This document shows positions 1 to 10,719 of a DNA stretch of 64,000 bases, in pieces. The position numbers were made by a program, and so were the translations under genes. Positions within the stretch are counted from its first letter, which is position 1, and every line of letters begins with the position of its first letter. Below the pieces are notes generated by a model. That model made no database searches and had not been told where the DNA came from. It saw only the letters and a program-made list of their open reading frames with translations. Origin of the DNA: Dipteris shenzhenensis (Eukaryota > Polypodiophyta > Polypodiopsida > Gleicheniales); assembly GCA_047967505.1 (NCBI GenBank), contig CM106540.1; one strand, given 5' to 3'.

Positions 1-3000
1 TTGAATCTATTTGCAAGGAGATTCAAGAATTTTCTCTTAAAGTTCTAGGGATTTTGGATTTTTCATCTTCTTTAAACTCAAACCCATGATTTTGACACTC
101 TACCTCAGTTTTCTCTCATGCTTGTAATACCTTTGAATGTGCTTTCTATGCCTTGGATTGTGCTAGCTCTGCCTTGGCTTTAGCATCCTCCTTGACCTGT
201 TGCTCATATATGCAATCAATTTTCCTTCATCAGCTGGCCTTTTTCTTCCTCTTCTCCACATCCATGTGGTGCAATGATTCAAACAAGCTCAAGCTAACTC
301 AGTGCATTGCCATGTTCATGGACTAAGGTAATAATGTCAACTTGCCCTCCCAAAAATTCTTCATGTTGTTTAGAATAGTTCTCAACTGTTGCCACACCAT
401 CCAATAAACCACATAGGACAAATCCTACTAGCATTCATTAGAAGAACATCAAGAACTTGGTGACCAAGGATGCGGTATTATCCCATCTAGCCACTAGATG
501 AAAAGGAGTAATTTGATATAGAGGGAATCCAAAGAAGGTAAAGGCACTTGACCTTAATCTTGCAACCAATTGAGACGCATGGTAGATGGAAGTTCATTAA
601 CTATTGGCACCAAGAGACACAAGCTATAGCACATGAAGTATACATTGATGTGCATGGCTTGAAGAGTCCCACCATGGGGATGTGACTTTGTACTTTACAA
701 AGATTTTATGTCTTTATTTATGAAAGAACTTTGGGTAGACTTTTCCTCATACAAGAACAATCCATGGAGCCTTGTATGAATGTTATAGTAGCACAAGGGA
801 TTCTTTTAGATGCATTAGTGGGAGCATGAGATACAACGAAAGAGCAAGTGGAGAATCTTTGTGATGAAAATATGGATCATTTCCAGGACATCTAATGCTT
901 GCAAAGTGCAATGATAGATGAAGTTTCATGGAACACTATCATAGCCCTATAGGTAGAGTTGAAAAGAAGCTTGAACAACATGAATGTGTGCTTAAAGAAA
1001 GTGTGCATGGAGGAAGGAGCCACATGTCAAGGGGCACACTCAAAGGATACATAGATCATTATATGTTACCATAATTGTAGGTGCTTGTTGCAAAGGGCAA
1101 TGGTGAAGCACTCTTATGTTATATTTGTCAAACAATTTCTTATGCATGTACTAGACTTTTACATCTTGTAGGCATAGGTTTCCATTTATTTGTTTGATAC
1201 GACCCATGTAAGAAAGAAGGTATTTCCCACTTTGTCTTAACACAAACATGAAATGCTAACAAAATCCCTAACAAGAGCCGCTCCTTAGGTACATGGAATG
1301 AGAAGAAGAACAAAGGTGCATAGAGAGCTTACACCAAGCATAATGACTCTAAGATTATGCAAGAGTTCAATTCAAAACCAGATGGTTGCTTTTTTTATAG
1401 GGAGGAGTGGAATCCTCTTCGAGAGGCCTCGTTAGTACAACAAGTAGCTACTCAGATCTACCTAGTAGATCTCTTTGATGACACTTAGCTTGTTCATGAA
1501 CTACTCAGATTTTGTGTCTTATTCATGAACTCCAAGTACTCTCTCTTTCTTTATTCTGATTTCTTTCTATAAGAATATCTACTTCCTTTCAAAGTTTTTA
1601 ATTGATTTTTGTTTTAAACTTGCTATAAATGCATCCATCTCATATCAAATTAATCTCGACATAGCAAGGAAATAAAATGAATATACAAACATTTCAACAT
1701 TCTACTTTATTTATTTTAGTAAGTCTAAATGAACAGCTTGTAAGAAGAGATCCCAAGTGATGCAACATCACTTAATACGCATTATTCTTGCCTACACTAA
1801 TTTTGCAAGTAAGTCCTCTAACTTCCTTTGCTAGGCTAAGAACCAAGGGCTAGTAATCTCTCTTTCAATAAGCACTAAGTCTTTAACACTAGGACCCTCC
1901 AAAATAGCCAATATTGCATGGAGGGATACAGCCTGGGTGTCTATGAGAAGATACAACACAAGCTCTACTTCACCAACATAATCCTAGTAGTATTTGGCTT
2001 TATTGTTTTCATCTTCAATGGTTGTCTTTATTGCCCTCAATATTATGACCTTGAATTTTCTAGTAGGAGGTATTTGTTAATGGAATACTATGACATGTGA
2101 AAAGAGCTTCCCGATGTAATATCTAAGTGAGGACATGCTTGCCCCAACAAATTATCTCCCCCCACTTGACGTGAGAAAAATTCATCAATCTAGAGAACAT
2201 TTTAGAATAACCATATGCACTAGTTATACTAGTTTGAATCACAAACCTACTATGGTTTTTCACAAGTCCTATATGCTTGAATGCATCCAAACCTTAACTA
2301 GGGCTTTTAGGAATTCAAACCACTTACAATTTTATTAAGTCCTTTTGATCCATAGGGTGCATAAGGAAGCAACAACATGCATGGTCAAAATTGGTGCAAA
2401 AAAAAGGGCCGCAAAACAACCCATCTCATTATGGTGCATTTGGAGTACCCTTTTGTAAAAAGTGGAAAACAAAGGAGCTATAATCGGATGAGTGATTTAG
2501 AGGCATTTTTTTGCACTAATTTATTATCTTGAGGTTTGTTTCACCTCCATGACTCCATTACTCAAAATAGAAAGGAAAAAAACCATGTCTACATCCATTA
2601 AAACCCTGATTAGGGTTTGATGCATTTAATCTCTTTAATAGATTTTATTTTTATTTCATCAACAATGTCCACAATGATGCACAAATACTAATTTTGACAT
2701 TTCATGCAAAAAAGGCTTCTAGAACACTCATCCATTATGATATGTCTGTTAGTCTTGAATCCCATGTTATAGTAGCTAATTCATTCATTTGTGTAGGCAT
2801 GCTATTGCAATTTGCATTCATTTTGGGTATGCGGGGTAGAATGTCATTTTTAGAGGCCACGTGAAGCATGAACCAAATGGAGAGATTATTATACGTGTTG
2901 CAAGGATGTCAGAACAAGTAAAGATGTTGCTTGAAACATAAAGTCTTTGCATTACAATGGCCCTTAGGCAATGGATGTACATTAGGCTCTCTGTTCAAAT

Positions 3001-3380
3001 TCTAGGCACTCACTACTTTCATTAGCAATAAGAACAACCCTATCTACCTCTCATCCACTCCCTTATATACAATACCTTTTGATAGGGTGTGGTGGGTACC
3101 ATCCACCCACATCTACATTCATTCACACCTACCCATCACAAGGGTTGGTGCCATGTTGAAATTCTTTGACACAAGTAGCCTATGTAGGTGTGTTCCAATA
3201 ATGGTTATGTGGTATTAGTAAAGATGATGTTGACTTGGGCAAACGTATTGCCCCTTGTTTTTCCCTTTGCTTTGCCTAACCCTTGCCTTCGTTCTTCTCC
3301 TTGTTATTGTTGATGCTCTTTGCTACTTGGCCTTGGATTTTGTTCTTCATTCAGTTGACATAGTTTAGCTCATTAACTAT
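1..3380. other. No recognised gene; AT-rich intergenic DNA
   Basis: I see only short scattered open stretches on both strands, with no domain motif, transposon terminus or convincing splice structure. It may hold old degraded transposon DNA, but nothing supports a specific call. Confidence 0.5.
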
Positions 3381-3651
3381 GCATATCAAGAGGAGATTGG
3401 CATCTTAAACGGCTAACTGTCATGTTACAATTGCCTGTAGGTCGTAATGCTTCGAGATGGCCACCTTTAGTATCTCGCCCCCGAGCCTGCTTGATCAAGG
3501 AAAGGAAAAGCAACGTTAGGCAGGCAGGCACATACAGATATTTTGGTACTATTTAGTAACTTGCCTTAAAGCGGGTAATAAAATCAACTCCCGTGGTGCG
3601 TTACTCCCGTATGCCGGGGGACCTCATATGGTATAGAGGAGAAAAACAATT

Positions 3652-4311
3652 TGTTAGACGGTGTCTCTTAGTCAGTGACTCGAGACTTAGAGAGAATAAG
3701 TGTGAAAGACAACAAGACAAGAATAGACAAAGTACTTAGAAAAGAGCAATGCTCATTTCAATACGGCGTGCTAGTGCTCATTTCAATACGGAGTGACTCA
3801 ACGTGTTCTCTAAGGGAGCTAACGGGCTTGCTCTTATATAGCCACTAATCGTAGTCGGTTAGGCTCAATTGGGTGGCCGACCCAGTCCGCCCAAAACGGT
3901 CGACTGGGGGTCGATCCCGAAATAGGCCACCGACCATACGATAGAACCGGTGCACAAAACAAAGCAACTGACCTATGGTTATCGTTCGGCCCACAGCCAT
4001 CCGGGATCATCTGAGGCTCCTAACGGGCCCTGCAACCCGAGAGTGGACTGCCCCGAGAAATGCTCCGTCTACCCTCAGTGCGGTCAGTCAAGGGATGCCT
4101 TCTCGCACTTGCATGTAGCCTAGTTGGCAGTGTGTCAACTCTATCTGAAGCCATCCAACCATCAGGCCACACATGGCCGCATCTGGTGTCCAAACCAGGA
4201 CCTACCGGATAACCGAGCTACTCAAATGCCTTCTCCTCATATGGGAGGCTTATAAGTAGAGTTAGCCGGTTCCCGCATAGCTACACGAGAGTGGAGCATT
4301 GATATCTAACA
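3652..4311 (-). repeat. 3' LTR of the first copia element
   Basis: Bounded by TG...CA on the element strand and directly followed (plus-strand view) by the polypurine tract. About 490 bp, from 3822 to 4311, align at well over 90% with the other LTR. The remaining 170 bp, which would be R-U5, do not align with it. That part is distantly related to 14209-14330 instead (shared gtgaaagac-aacaagacaa block). Confidence 0.85.
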
Positions 4312-4330
4312 CCCCCCCTCAATGTCCACC
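4312..4330 (-). promoter_or_regulatory. Polypurine tract of the first copia element
   Basis: On the element strand the sequence is GGTGGACATTGAGGGGGGG, ending exactly at the TG of the 3' LTR. It is the expected primer site for plus-strand DNA synthesis. Confidence 0.85.
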
Positions 4331-6273
4331 TGCAAGTGAACTTACTTTTTCGGCCCAATGCCAAGTCGATGAAGATGCCACTCCAGCAAGTCTCTTCTAA
4401 GAGCCTTCATGAAGATGTCCGCAGCATTCTCTGTAGTCGGACAATACACCAAGTCAACCTATCCATCCATGATCAGCTCACGTACAAAGTGATATTGAAT
4501 CTCAATGTGTTTTGTGCGAGCGTGGAACACCGGGTTCTTTGCAATCGCCATGCAACTCTGATTGTCACATGATAACTATGTAGGCTTGATCTGCACTGCA
4601 CCCATGTCCCTCAAAATCCTCCTCAACCACACTGCCTCACAAGAAGCAAAGCATGCAGATTTGTACTCGGCCTCGGTAGAAGAAAGAGTAGCTGTGGGTT
4701 GCTTCTTGCTGACCCATGACACAACTCCAGATCTAAGTGAGAAACAGTACCCTGTCACTGATCTCCTGCTATCCACGTCTCCTGCCCAATCCGAGTCACA
4801 GAATCCGGTCAAGATGTTGCCCTTGGTATAGGTGATGCCATAATCAAGTGTGCCTTTGATGTATTTTAGCACCCGCATCCCTGCCCTCCAATGGTTCTCT
4901 CGGGGCTTATTGGAAAACCTGCTTAGTACACCAGTCGCAAAACTGATGTCCGGTCGTGTGTTGCACAGGTAAATCAAGCTGCCCACAAGCCTTCTGTACT
5001 TCGCTTCGTCCACCAGTGGTGATGAATCCTCGTTTGAGAGCTTCGCATCCACCTCCATAGGGGTACCAGCTATCTTGAACTTAGCCATGCCAAATGCCTT
5101 CAATATCTCTCCAGCATACTTCAGCTGTAAAATGAAGATCTGTTTCGGATCCTGCCAAACTTCAATCCCCAAACAAAAATGCATCAGTCCGAGGTCTGTC
5201 ATTTCAAACTCTCTTCCTAGCAAATGCTTCGTCTGCGAGATCTTCTCTTCATGGTTCCCTGTTATGACAAGGTCGTGCACATAAAGGACCACGATCATAC
5301 ACCTGCCTCCTTCTCTGAAGATATATAAATTTGCATCAGATGGGCTCCTCCTGAACCCGGTTTGCAAAAAGTAGGCATCAATTCGCTGGTACCACACTCG
5401 TGGGGCCTGTTTTAGCCCGTAAAGTGCCTTCTTCAATTTGCAGACTTTACCTTCTGAACCAGGGATCTCAAAACCTGGTGGTTGTTCCACGTATACCTCC
5501 TCCTTGAGATCTCCATTCAGAAAGGCGGATTTCACATCCATCTGAAACACGGGCCAACTTCCTTGGGCAACTGAAGCCAAAACACTGCGAATTATGGTTT
5601 GTCGAGCTGTGGGAGCAAAAGTATCTTGATAATCAAAACCATGTACCTGTGCAAATCCTTTTGCCACGATCCGAGCCTTGTACTTATCCAACGTGCTATC
5701 GGACTTGTACTTGGTTTTGTATACCCACTTGGTTCCGATTACCTTGCATTTTGGTGGTTGATCCTCTTCAAGACACTTGGGTTCATCAACACGGATCACT
5801 TCTGTCATCAAAGCATAGTTGACCAAGTGTTCGTGCGCCCTTCTTTGCTCCTCTAATCTCTTGGACCAGCAGTGTTCAGATGGTTCCTCCTCAATGGTTG
5901 GAGGTTCTCTGCCATTCAAAAGCTGCTTTACCCACTTCGGGAATGGCCGTTGCCGTTGTGGTTCTATAGGCTCTTCTTCATCTTCTTTGTCATGAATCCT
6001 CCGAAGCACCGTTGGGGGAGTTCGGTCTGCCATTGGTGGCGATATTGGATGGATATCCTGGTCCTCGTTGTCTGGGAAGGAAGCATCCTCCTCCAATTGA
6101 TGCGGCTGTTTTGAAAAGACCACATCGTGACTTACAATTACCTTCTTAGTAATAGGGTTATAGAGATGGTAACCCTTCGCCTCTTCACTGTAGCCCAAGA
6201 AAATACACTTCCGACTCTTCAGTTCCCATTTGGTCCTAGTAGCATCAGGGACATGCACAAAACACACATCCAA
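4331..6273 (-). pseudogene. Copia reverse transcriptase and RNase H, degenerate
   Basis: The C-terminal part of a copia polyprotein. It opens with the integrase C-terminal region, followed by the RT core (QMDVKSAFLNGDL, LKKALYGLKQAPRVWY) and RNase H (CDSDWAGD, LSSTEAEY). The RT catalytic motif reads LYVHDLVITG where the family has YVDD, so one metal-binding Asp is His (codon 5275-5277). A TAG at 4576 interrupts RNase H just before its CDNQS motif. The frame then continues with [15 protein letters not shown], a second TAG at 4459, and a tail ending near 4331. The upstream frame joins by a 2-base slip in a GT run near 6257. It cannot make active enzyme. Confidence 0.93.
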
Positions 6274-6982
6274 AAACTCTGAAATGTGCAGCTGAAGGTT
6301 TCTTACCAGAAAAGGCTTGCAGTGGAGTCATCCCGTTCACAGCCTTCGTGTAGCTACGATTGAGGATGTAAACTGCAGTGTTACATGCTTCAGCCCAGAA
6401 AGTCTTTGGCAAATATTTTCCTTTCATCATACTCCGGCCCATTTCACAGATGACGCGCATCTTGCGTTCTGCTACTCCATTTTGCTGTGATGTATGTGGC
6501 GGGGGTTTCTGCCTCTTGATCCCGTGACTTTTGCAGTAACTTTCGAATTCAGTCGACGTGAACTCTCCACCTCTGTCTAATCTCAACTTCTTCACCTTCA
6601 TCCCCGATTCTTTCTCAACCATTACATGCCATTCCTTGAACCTACTGAAAGCCTTGTCTTTCGTCTTCAGGAAGTATATCCATATTCTTCTACTGTAGTC
6701 GTCAATCAGCATCATGAAGTAGAAGGAACCACCCAAAGCTTCCGTCTCCATCTTTTCGCAGAGGTCCGTGTGAACAAGCTCTAGGGGAGCCTTTGCCCTG
6801 CTGGCCTCTTTAGGAAAGGGCTGCCGATGCTGCTTGCCCATCATGCAAGCTTCACATACATCGGGCAGATCTGAAATTTCTGGTAGGTCTACAATCATTC
6901 CACTTTTATGCATCTCCTTCAAAGAATTAAGGTTTAGATGACCAAACCTCTCATGCCACAGCTTAGTGTTCTTCACATCCGC
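6245..6982 (-). pseudogene. Copia integrase region
   Basis: It contains the N-terminal zinc-binding HHCC module (HERFGHLN ... CEACMMGKQ) and the catalytic core: HTDLC with the first Asp, RLDRGGEF with the second, and NGVAERKMR with the Glu, spaced as in copia integrases. The three catalytic acidic residues are kept. The frame is continuous with the preceding protease segment except for a TGA at 6983-6985, and it ends by frameshift near 6257, where the RT frame begins. In related elements this block cuts and joins cDNA into the host genome. Confidence 0.93.
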
Positions 6983-6985
6983 TCA

Positions 6986-7594
6986 AGCACTGAAAGCTGA
7001 GAGTTCATAAATGTTGTTGCACCGTGTACCTTTACCAACGACCTTCCCTTGAAGATCCAGGATCTGTGCACCATTCTTATCGAATTGAACTTTGAGATCC
7101 TGATCCGTGATTGCGAAAACGGACAACAAGTTCCTCTTGATATCTGGCACATAAAGGACATCGGACAACTGTTTTACAAGTCCATCTGACTTGGGAGCAA
7201 TCGTACCTTTTCCTTTTGCTGGACATTTTGCATCATTGCCGACTGCTACCACAATGTCATTCCCTACTGGCTGTAGAGAGGTATACCAATCCTTCCGACT
7301 GGTCATGTGGCGCGATGCACCACTGTTAATGATCCACGGTTCATCCGTAGGTACATGAACTGCCTCCGTGCAAATCTCCTCAATTGCTACGAAGAGCTCT
7401 ATTGGTACTGCTTGTGCGCTGTTGCTGGACTCTTTCTTGACTCTGTTCTTCTCATCTGCAATCTTCTTTCGGCACTCATTCTGCTTGTGCCCTGCCTTGT
7501 TGCAATAGAAGCACTTGATCTTCTTCTTTCTCTTTTTATCATCAGAAGCAGATGGGTTACCAGAGTCCTTACCCTTACCTTTCTTTGATCCAGT
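6986..7594 (-). pseudogene. Copia nucleocapsid zinc knuckle and protease
   Basis: In the same frame as gag but after its TAG. It starts with a Lys/Gly-rich stretch and a zinc knuckle CFYCNKAGHKQNEC, followed by the retroviral-type aspartic protease. The active site reads INSGASRHM where copia enzymes have DSGAS; the catalytic Asp codon is Asn (7325-7327), which should abolish cleavage of the polyprotein. The segment ends in a TGA just before the integrase. Confidence 0.9.
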
Positions 7595-8254
7595 CTAGAA
7601 AGTCGAATCTTCTCCAGTCCTCGTCTTTTGATGCATCTCCTCCTCCAGAAGCATCGCGCTGAAATCCTCAAAGTTGAGGGGCGGATTTCTGTTCTGCGCA
7701 TTCAGCGCCGTAACAAGACTGTCGTACTTTGGTAGGAGAATCCGTATGCACCTTCGTGCTAGATTCTCGCTGGTGATGGTGATCCCAATCGCAGTCATCT
7801 GATCGCGCAGATTCTTCACCTTGGTGATGAACTTCTCTGCCGCTTCAGACTCAGACAACTTCTTGTTCGCGAGTTGAGTCTCCAAATTCTGAATCTGCGT
7901 CTGATTCGTGGTCTCATACTGATTTTTCAAGACCATCCATGCCTCCTCCGCTGTGGTGACATGTCGAATTAACGCCATGACGCAATCACTAACACTGCAG
8001 ACAATAGAACACAGCGCCTCTGCATTTCTTCTTGTCCACGCGAGAATCTCATCCGCAGTTGGTACTATCTGTTGTCTTGCATTGGTTGGATTCGGTCTCG
8101 AAACCGGCCTCACATCCACCCCAGTAGCAGTGTCCCAAAGCTCATATGCGCTTAGGATGGTCTTCATCTTGAACTTCCAGAGAGGATAGTTAGAGCCGTC
8201 CAACTTTCCGCTTTCGCCGAACGGTGGGATTCGCAGTCTTGCGGGCTGGGCCAT
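7595..8254 (-). pseudogene. Copia gag (capsid region)
   Basis: 219 codons starting 60 bp inside the primer-binding site. The N-terminus has the copia gag signature LDGSNYPLWKFKMKTIL, followed by the UBN2-type capsid region (EEAWMVLKNQYE, LRDQMTAIGI, LLPKYDSLVTAL). It ends at TAG immediately before the zinc knuckle, and the downstream frame is the same, so the stop looks like a nonsense change (probably CAG to TAG) rather than a normal gag terminus. Gag of this length without its knuckle would assemble poorly. The start is chosen because it is the first ATG after the primer-binding site. Confidence 0.88.
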
Positions 8255-8314
8255 CTCTCACAATCTGCTCGCAAAACAGAAACACACTACCAAATCTTCT
8301 TACTAGAGTCCAGG

Positions 8315-8325
8315 CTCTGATACCA
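8315..8325 (-). promoter_or_regulatory. Primer-binding site of the first copia element
   Basis: Reads TGGTATCAGAG on the element strand, directly after the LTR end. This is the usual plant copia site, complementary to the 3' end of initiator-Met tRNA. Confidence 0.92.
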
Positions 8326-9057
8326 TGTAAGAAAATAATATAACGTCTGTGCTCAACAGATAACAAGATCTCGTACGCAAGAGAGAAAACAAGATAGTAT
8401 GGAGAATCAAAATTTTGATTATTGTAGAACTGATACAATAGATGGCGCTGCCTCCCAACCGTGCGCTCCTATGAAAGAAGCTTCGATGGCGCATCGGAAA
8501 TAGTAGAAGAGGGAGGCTGGATGCTAAGGAATCAGGGTTGCTGTAGCCAGTGATGAAATGGGCTTCACGGGCTTGCTCTTATATAGCCACCAGTCGTTGT
8601 CGGTTAGGCTCCATTGGGTGGTCGACCCAGTCCGCCCAAAACGGTCGACTGGGGGTCGGTCCCGAAATAGGCCACCAATCATATGATAGAACCGGTGCGC
8701 AAAATAGAGCAACTGACCTATGTTCACCGTTCGGCCCACAGCCATCCGGGATCATCTGAGGCTTGAAACGGGCCCCGCAACCCGAGAGTGGGCTGCCCCG
8801 GGAAATGCTCCGTCTACCCTCAGTGCGGTCAGTCAAGGGATGCCTTCGCGCACTTGCATGTAGCCTAGTTGGCGGTGTGCCAACTCTATCTGAAGCTGTC
8901 CAGCCATTAGGCCACACATGGCCCCCATCTGGTGTCCAAACCAGGACCTACCGAATAACCGAGCTACTCAAATGCCTTCTCCTCATATGGGGGGCTTACA
9001 AGTAGAGTTAGCTGGTCCCCGCGTAGTTACACGAGAGTGGAGCATTGATATCTAATA
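8326..9057 (-). repeat. 5' LTR of the first copia element
   Basis: 732 bp, TA/TG...CA-type ends on the element strand (TATTAGATATC ... TTCTTACA), adjoining the primer-binding site. U3 matches the other LTR. A TATA box (CTATATAAGAG, near 8579-8586) sits at the edge of the shared part. R-U5 (8326-8566) is unique within the window. Confidence 0.88.
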
Positions 9058-9454
9058 GAATAGTGTTGGGGCAAGCTCTTCAAACCTTATTCCTTTATCG
9101 TAATACACTCAGAGGGGCTATTAAAAAGACGTTATATATTTTTCTTAGCTCATCCTGAGGAGCTGTAAAGAGGATATTTGCTCAAAATTTCATGATCCAA
9201 CCAATGGTGAAAGGAAAAGAAAGGATATTTGAAAGTCAAAATAAGTCACCATTTGGACATTATATATGTATATTATATAAAGGTATATTTATATTTATCT
9301 CTGTTCATCAATATTTCATATGTAGGTACATATTCCTTGAAATAATTTGGAATTTTGTGCTCTCAAAAAATGACTTTAGCCTATATATTATGACCCTTCC
9401 ACCTTTTGTCCGCTCGTCGCTCGGGGGTTTTCGCTCGAAAAATGGAAACCCCCC
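9058..9454 (+). repeat. About 400-bp dispersed repeat, copy 1
   Basis: Matches the reverse complement of 33509-33909 over essentially its whole length, with clear homology despite small indels. Conserved blocks include GGCAAGCTCTTCAAACC, a CTCAAAATTTCATGATC segment, a TA-rich middle, and a G/C-rich end CCGCTCGTCGCTCGGGGG. No ORF is present. The copia 5' LTR abuts its start. It could be a non-autonomous transposon or an LTR/UTR fragment. Confidence 0.8.
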
Positions 9455-9620
9455 AATTGAGCAACATGCTCTCCAAATACTTCTTGCCAACACTCATTCG
9501 TAGTCATGCCATGACAAGTTATAAAGTTAATGCATTCATAATGCCTCACGTGGCAATGGCTATATATCTACCCTGAACGTACTACTAAAACTAAGGGTCC
9601 TACATTGGTGCACCTACAAC
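9455..9620 (+). repeat. Dispersed repeat shared with 14391-14540
   Basis: Begins with the shared block ATTGAGCAACATGCTCT and keeps the same order of motifs (CATAATGCCTCA, CTACTAA, CCTAC-TTGGT) as the second copy about 5 kb away. Noncoding. Confidence 0.65.
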
Positions 9621-9922
9621 ACTTTGGCACTCACGGTAAATTGAGAAATCGTACCCACAATAACTTGAAAGATGATGCACCAAAGTCTACAATGAATTGA
9701 AAGATGTTGCCATCACACTAGAAATCACAGACGATTTGATGCTTGTTATTGACAATAGTCAATTGCTATGGTTCAAAAGTCGGAGAAGATTCTGATCCTA
9801 CCTCATCTTGCCTCCATCTTTGGATGTCTGCTAATTTGTCACTCATACAACATTCTTGCAGGCACGTCCAGGATCCTATATCCCATATAGTGCATGTAGG
9901 AGTAGGTAGAGGCCATGGGGAG

Positions 9923-9987
9923 GCCTTTCCCTCAAATTAAAGTGGCTAGTGGCGAAGCCGCGAGCCACTTTAATTTGAGGGAAAGGC
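9923..9987. repeat. Perfect hairpin: 25-bp arms, 15-nt loop
   Basis: The left arm 9923-9947 and right arm 9963-9987 are exact reverse complements. An outer pair, GGTAGAGGC near 9904 and GCCTCTACC near 9998, extends the symmetry after an unpaired gap. It may be a foldback/MITE relic or a small inverted duplication. Confidence 0.85.
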
Positions 9988-10194
9988 TGACACGTGTGCC
10001 TCTACCAGAGGTCAAAGTTGGGGCGAGGAGGAGGTAATCATTAAAAAATCAACCATGATGTGATAGGCTAAGTACTAAGTTTTGGACATGTCAACTATTT
10101 ATGGAAGCTTTCCCAAAATGTGATGGGCGACTTATGAAGTTTTTGACACGTCAGCTTAAGTACAACACCCAACCTCACAAGTAAGTTAGCCCAT

Positions 10195-10640
10195 TGGATG
10201 TTTCTTTTACAAGAATTAATTTTTATGTTGTGCATACACTATGTTGTAAACATGGGATTGCCGACTATCTATCCCATTTGGCGAGTGGAGAGAAGCTAGA
10301 CCAGTTCTTCTACAACTCCCCAGATGCAGATCTCTTCGAAGTTAAAGTCGATGTTCCGGTGTTTGTGCTGACTTCGTAGGCACAAAGTTGAAGTCGATGT
10401 TCTAGTGTTTGTGCCTACTTGGTATGATGACATGTTCTACTCATGGAGACAATCATCTTATGCGAACACTCTTGTCTAGAGACAATCGCAAGTGGCTAGC
10501 CCTCCAAAGTCAAAACTTTTGAATTTTACAAGATAGCTCTATCACCTAGGCCTTGATGCGCACTTTGACATTGTATGCCCCCACACGAGAAAGAAGTTAT
10601 CTTGCAAGAAAGAAACATTATTGATCTATACCCTATATAT
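10195..10640 (+). pseudogene. Ty3/gypsy RNase H-to-integrase linker fragment
   Basis: Read across frames, the segment gives CKHGIADYLSHLASGEK, then FPDADLFEV-like and TWYDDMFYS...QSS, followed by LYHLG-DAHFDIVCP. This is the order seen in plant gypsy polyproteins between RNase H and the integrase zinc finger. Stops and frameshifts are present. A tandem duplication of about 50 bp (10341-10389 and 10390-10438) repeats the EVKVDVPVFV part. No LTR is seen beside it. Confidence 0.7.
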
Positions 10641-10719
10641 CAATGTAGCTTGAGGCGAATAGATCAATGAAGGAGAACCAACAATGTATGCAATTTTGTC
10701 CGTAATGTTAGAGTTAACT

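Larger units (their letters stand above)
3652..9057 (-). mobile_element. Ty1/copia LTR retrotransposon, full length but inactive
   Basis: A minus-strand element with the order LTR, primer-binding site, gag, zinc knuckle/protease, integrase, reverse transcriptase, RNase H, polypurine tract, LTR. Integrase before RT is the defining Ty1/copia order. The primer-binding site matches the initiator-Met tRNA type. The reading frame is broken by in-frame stops at 7595-7597, 6983-6985, 4576-4578 and 4459-4461 and by a frameshift near 6257. Protease and RT each carry a substituted catalytic residue. The outer flanks (ending caatt on the left, starting gaata on the right) do not form a target duplication, and the LTRs differ in their R-U5 halves, so the ends have probably been reshuffled after or during insertion. 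Confidence 0.95.
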
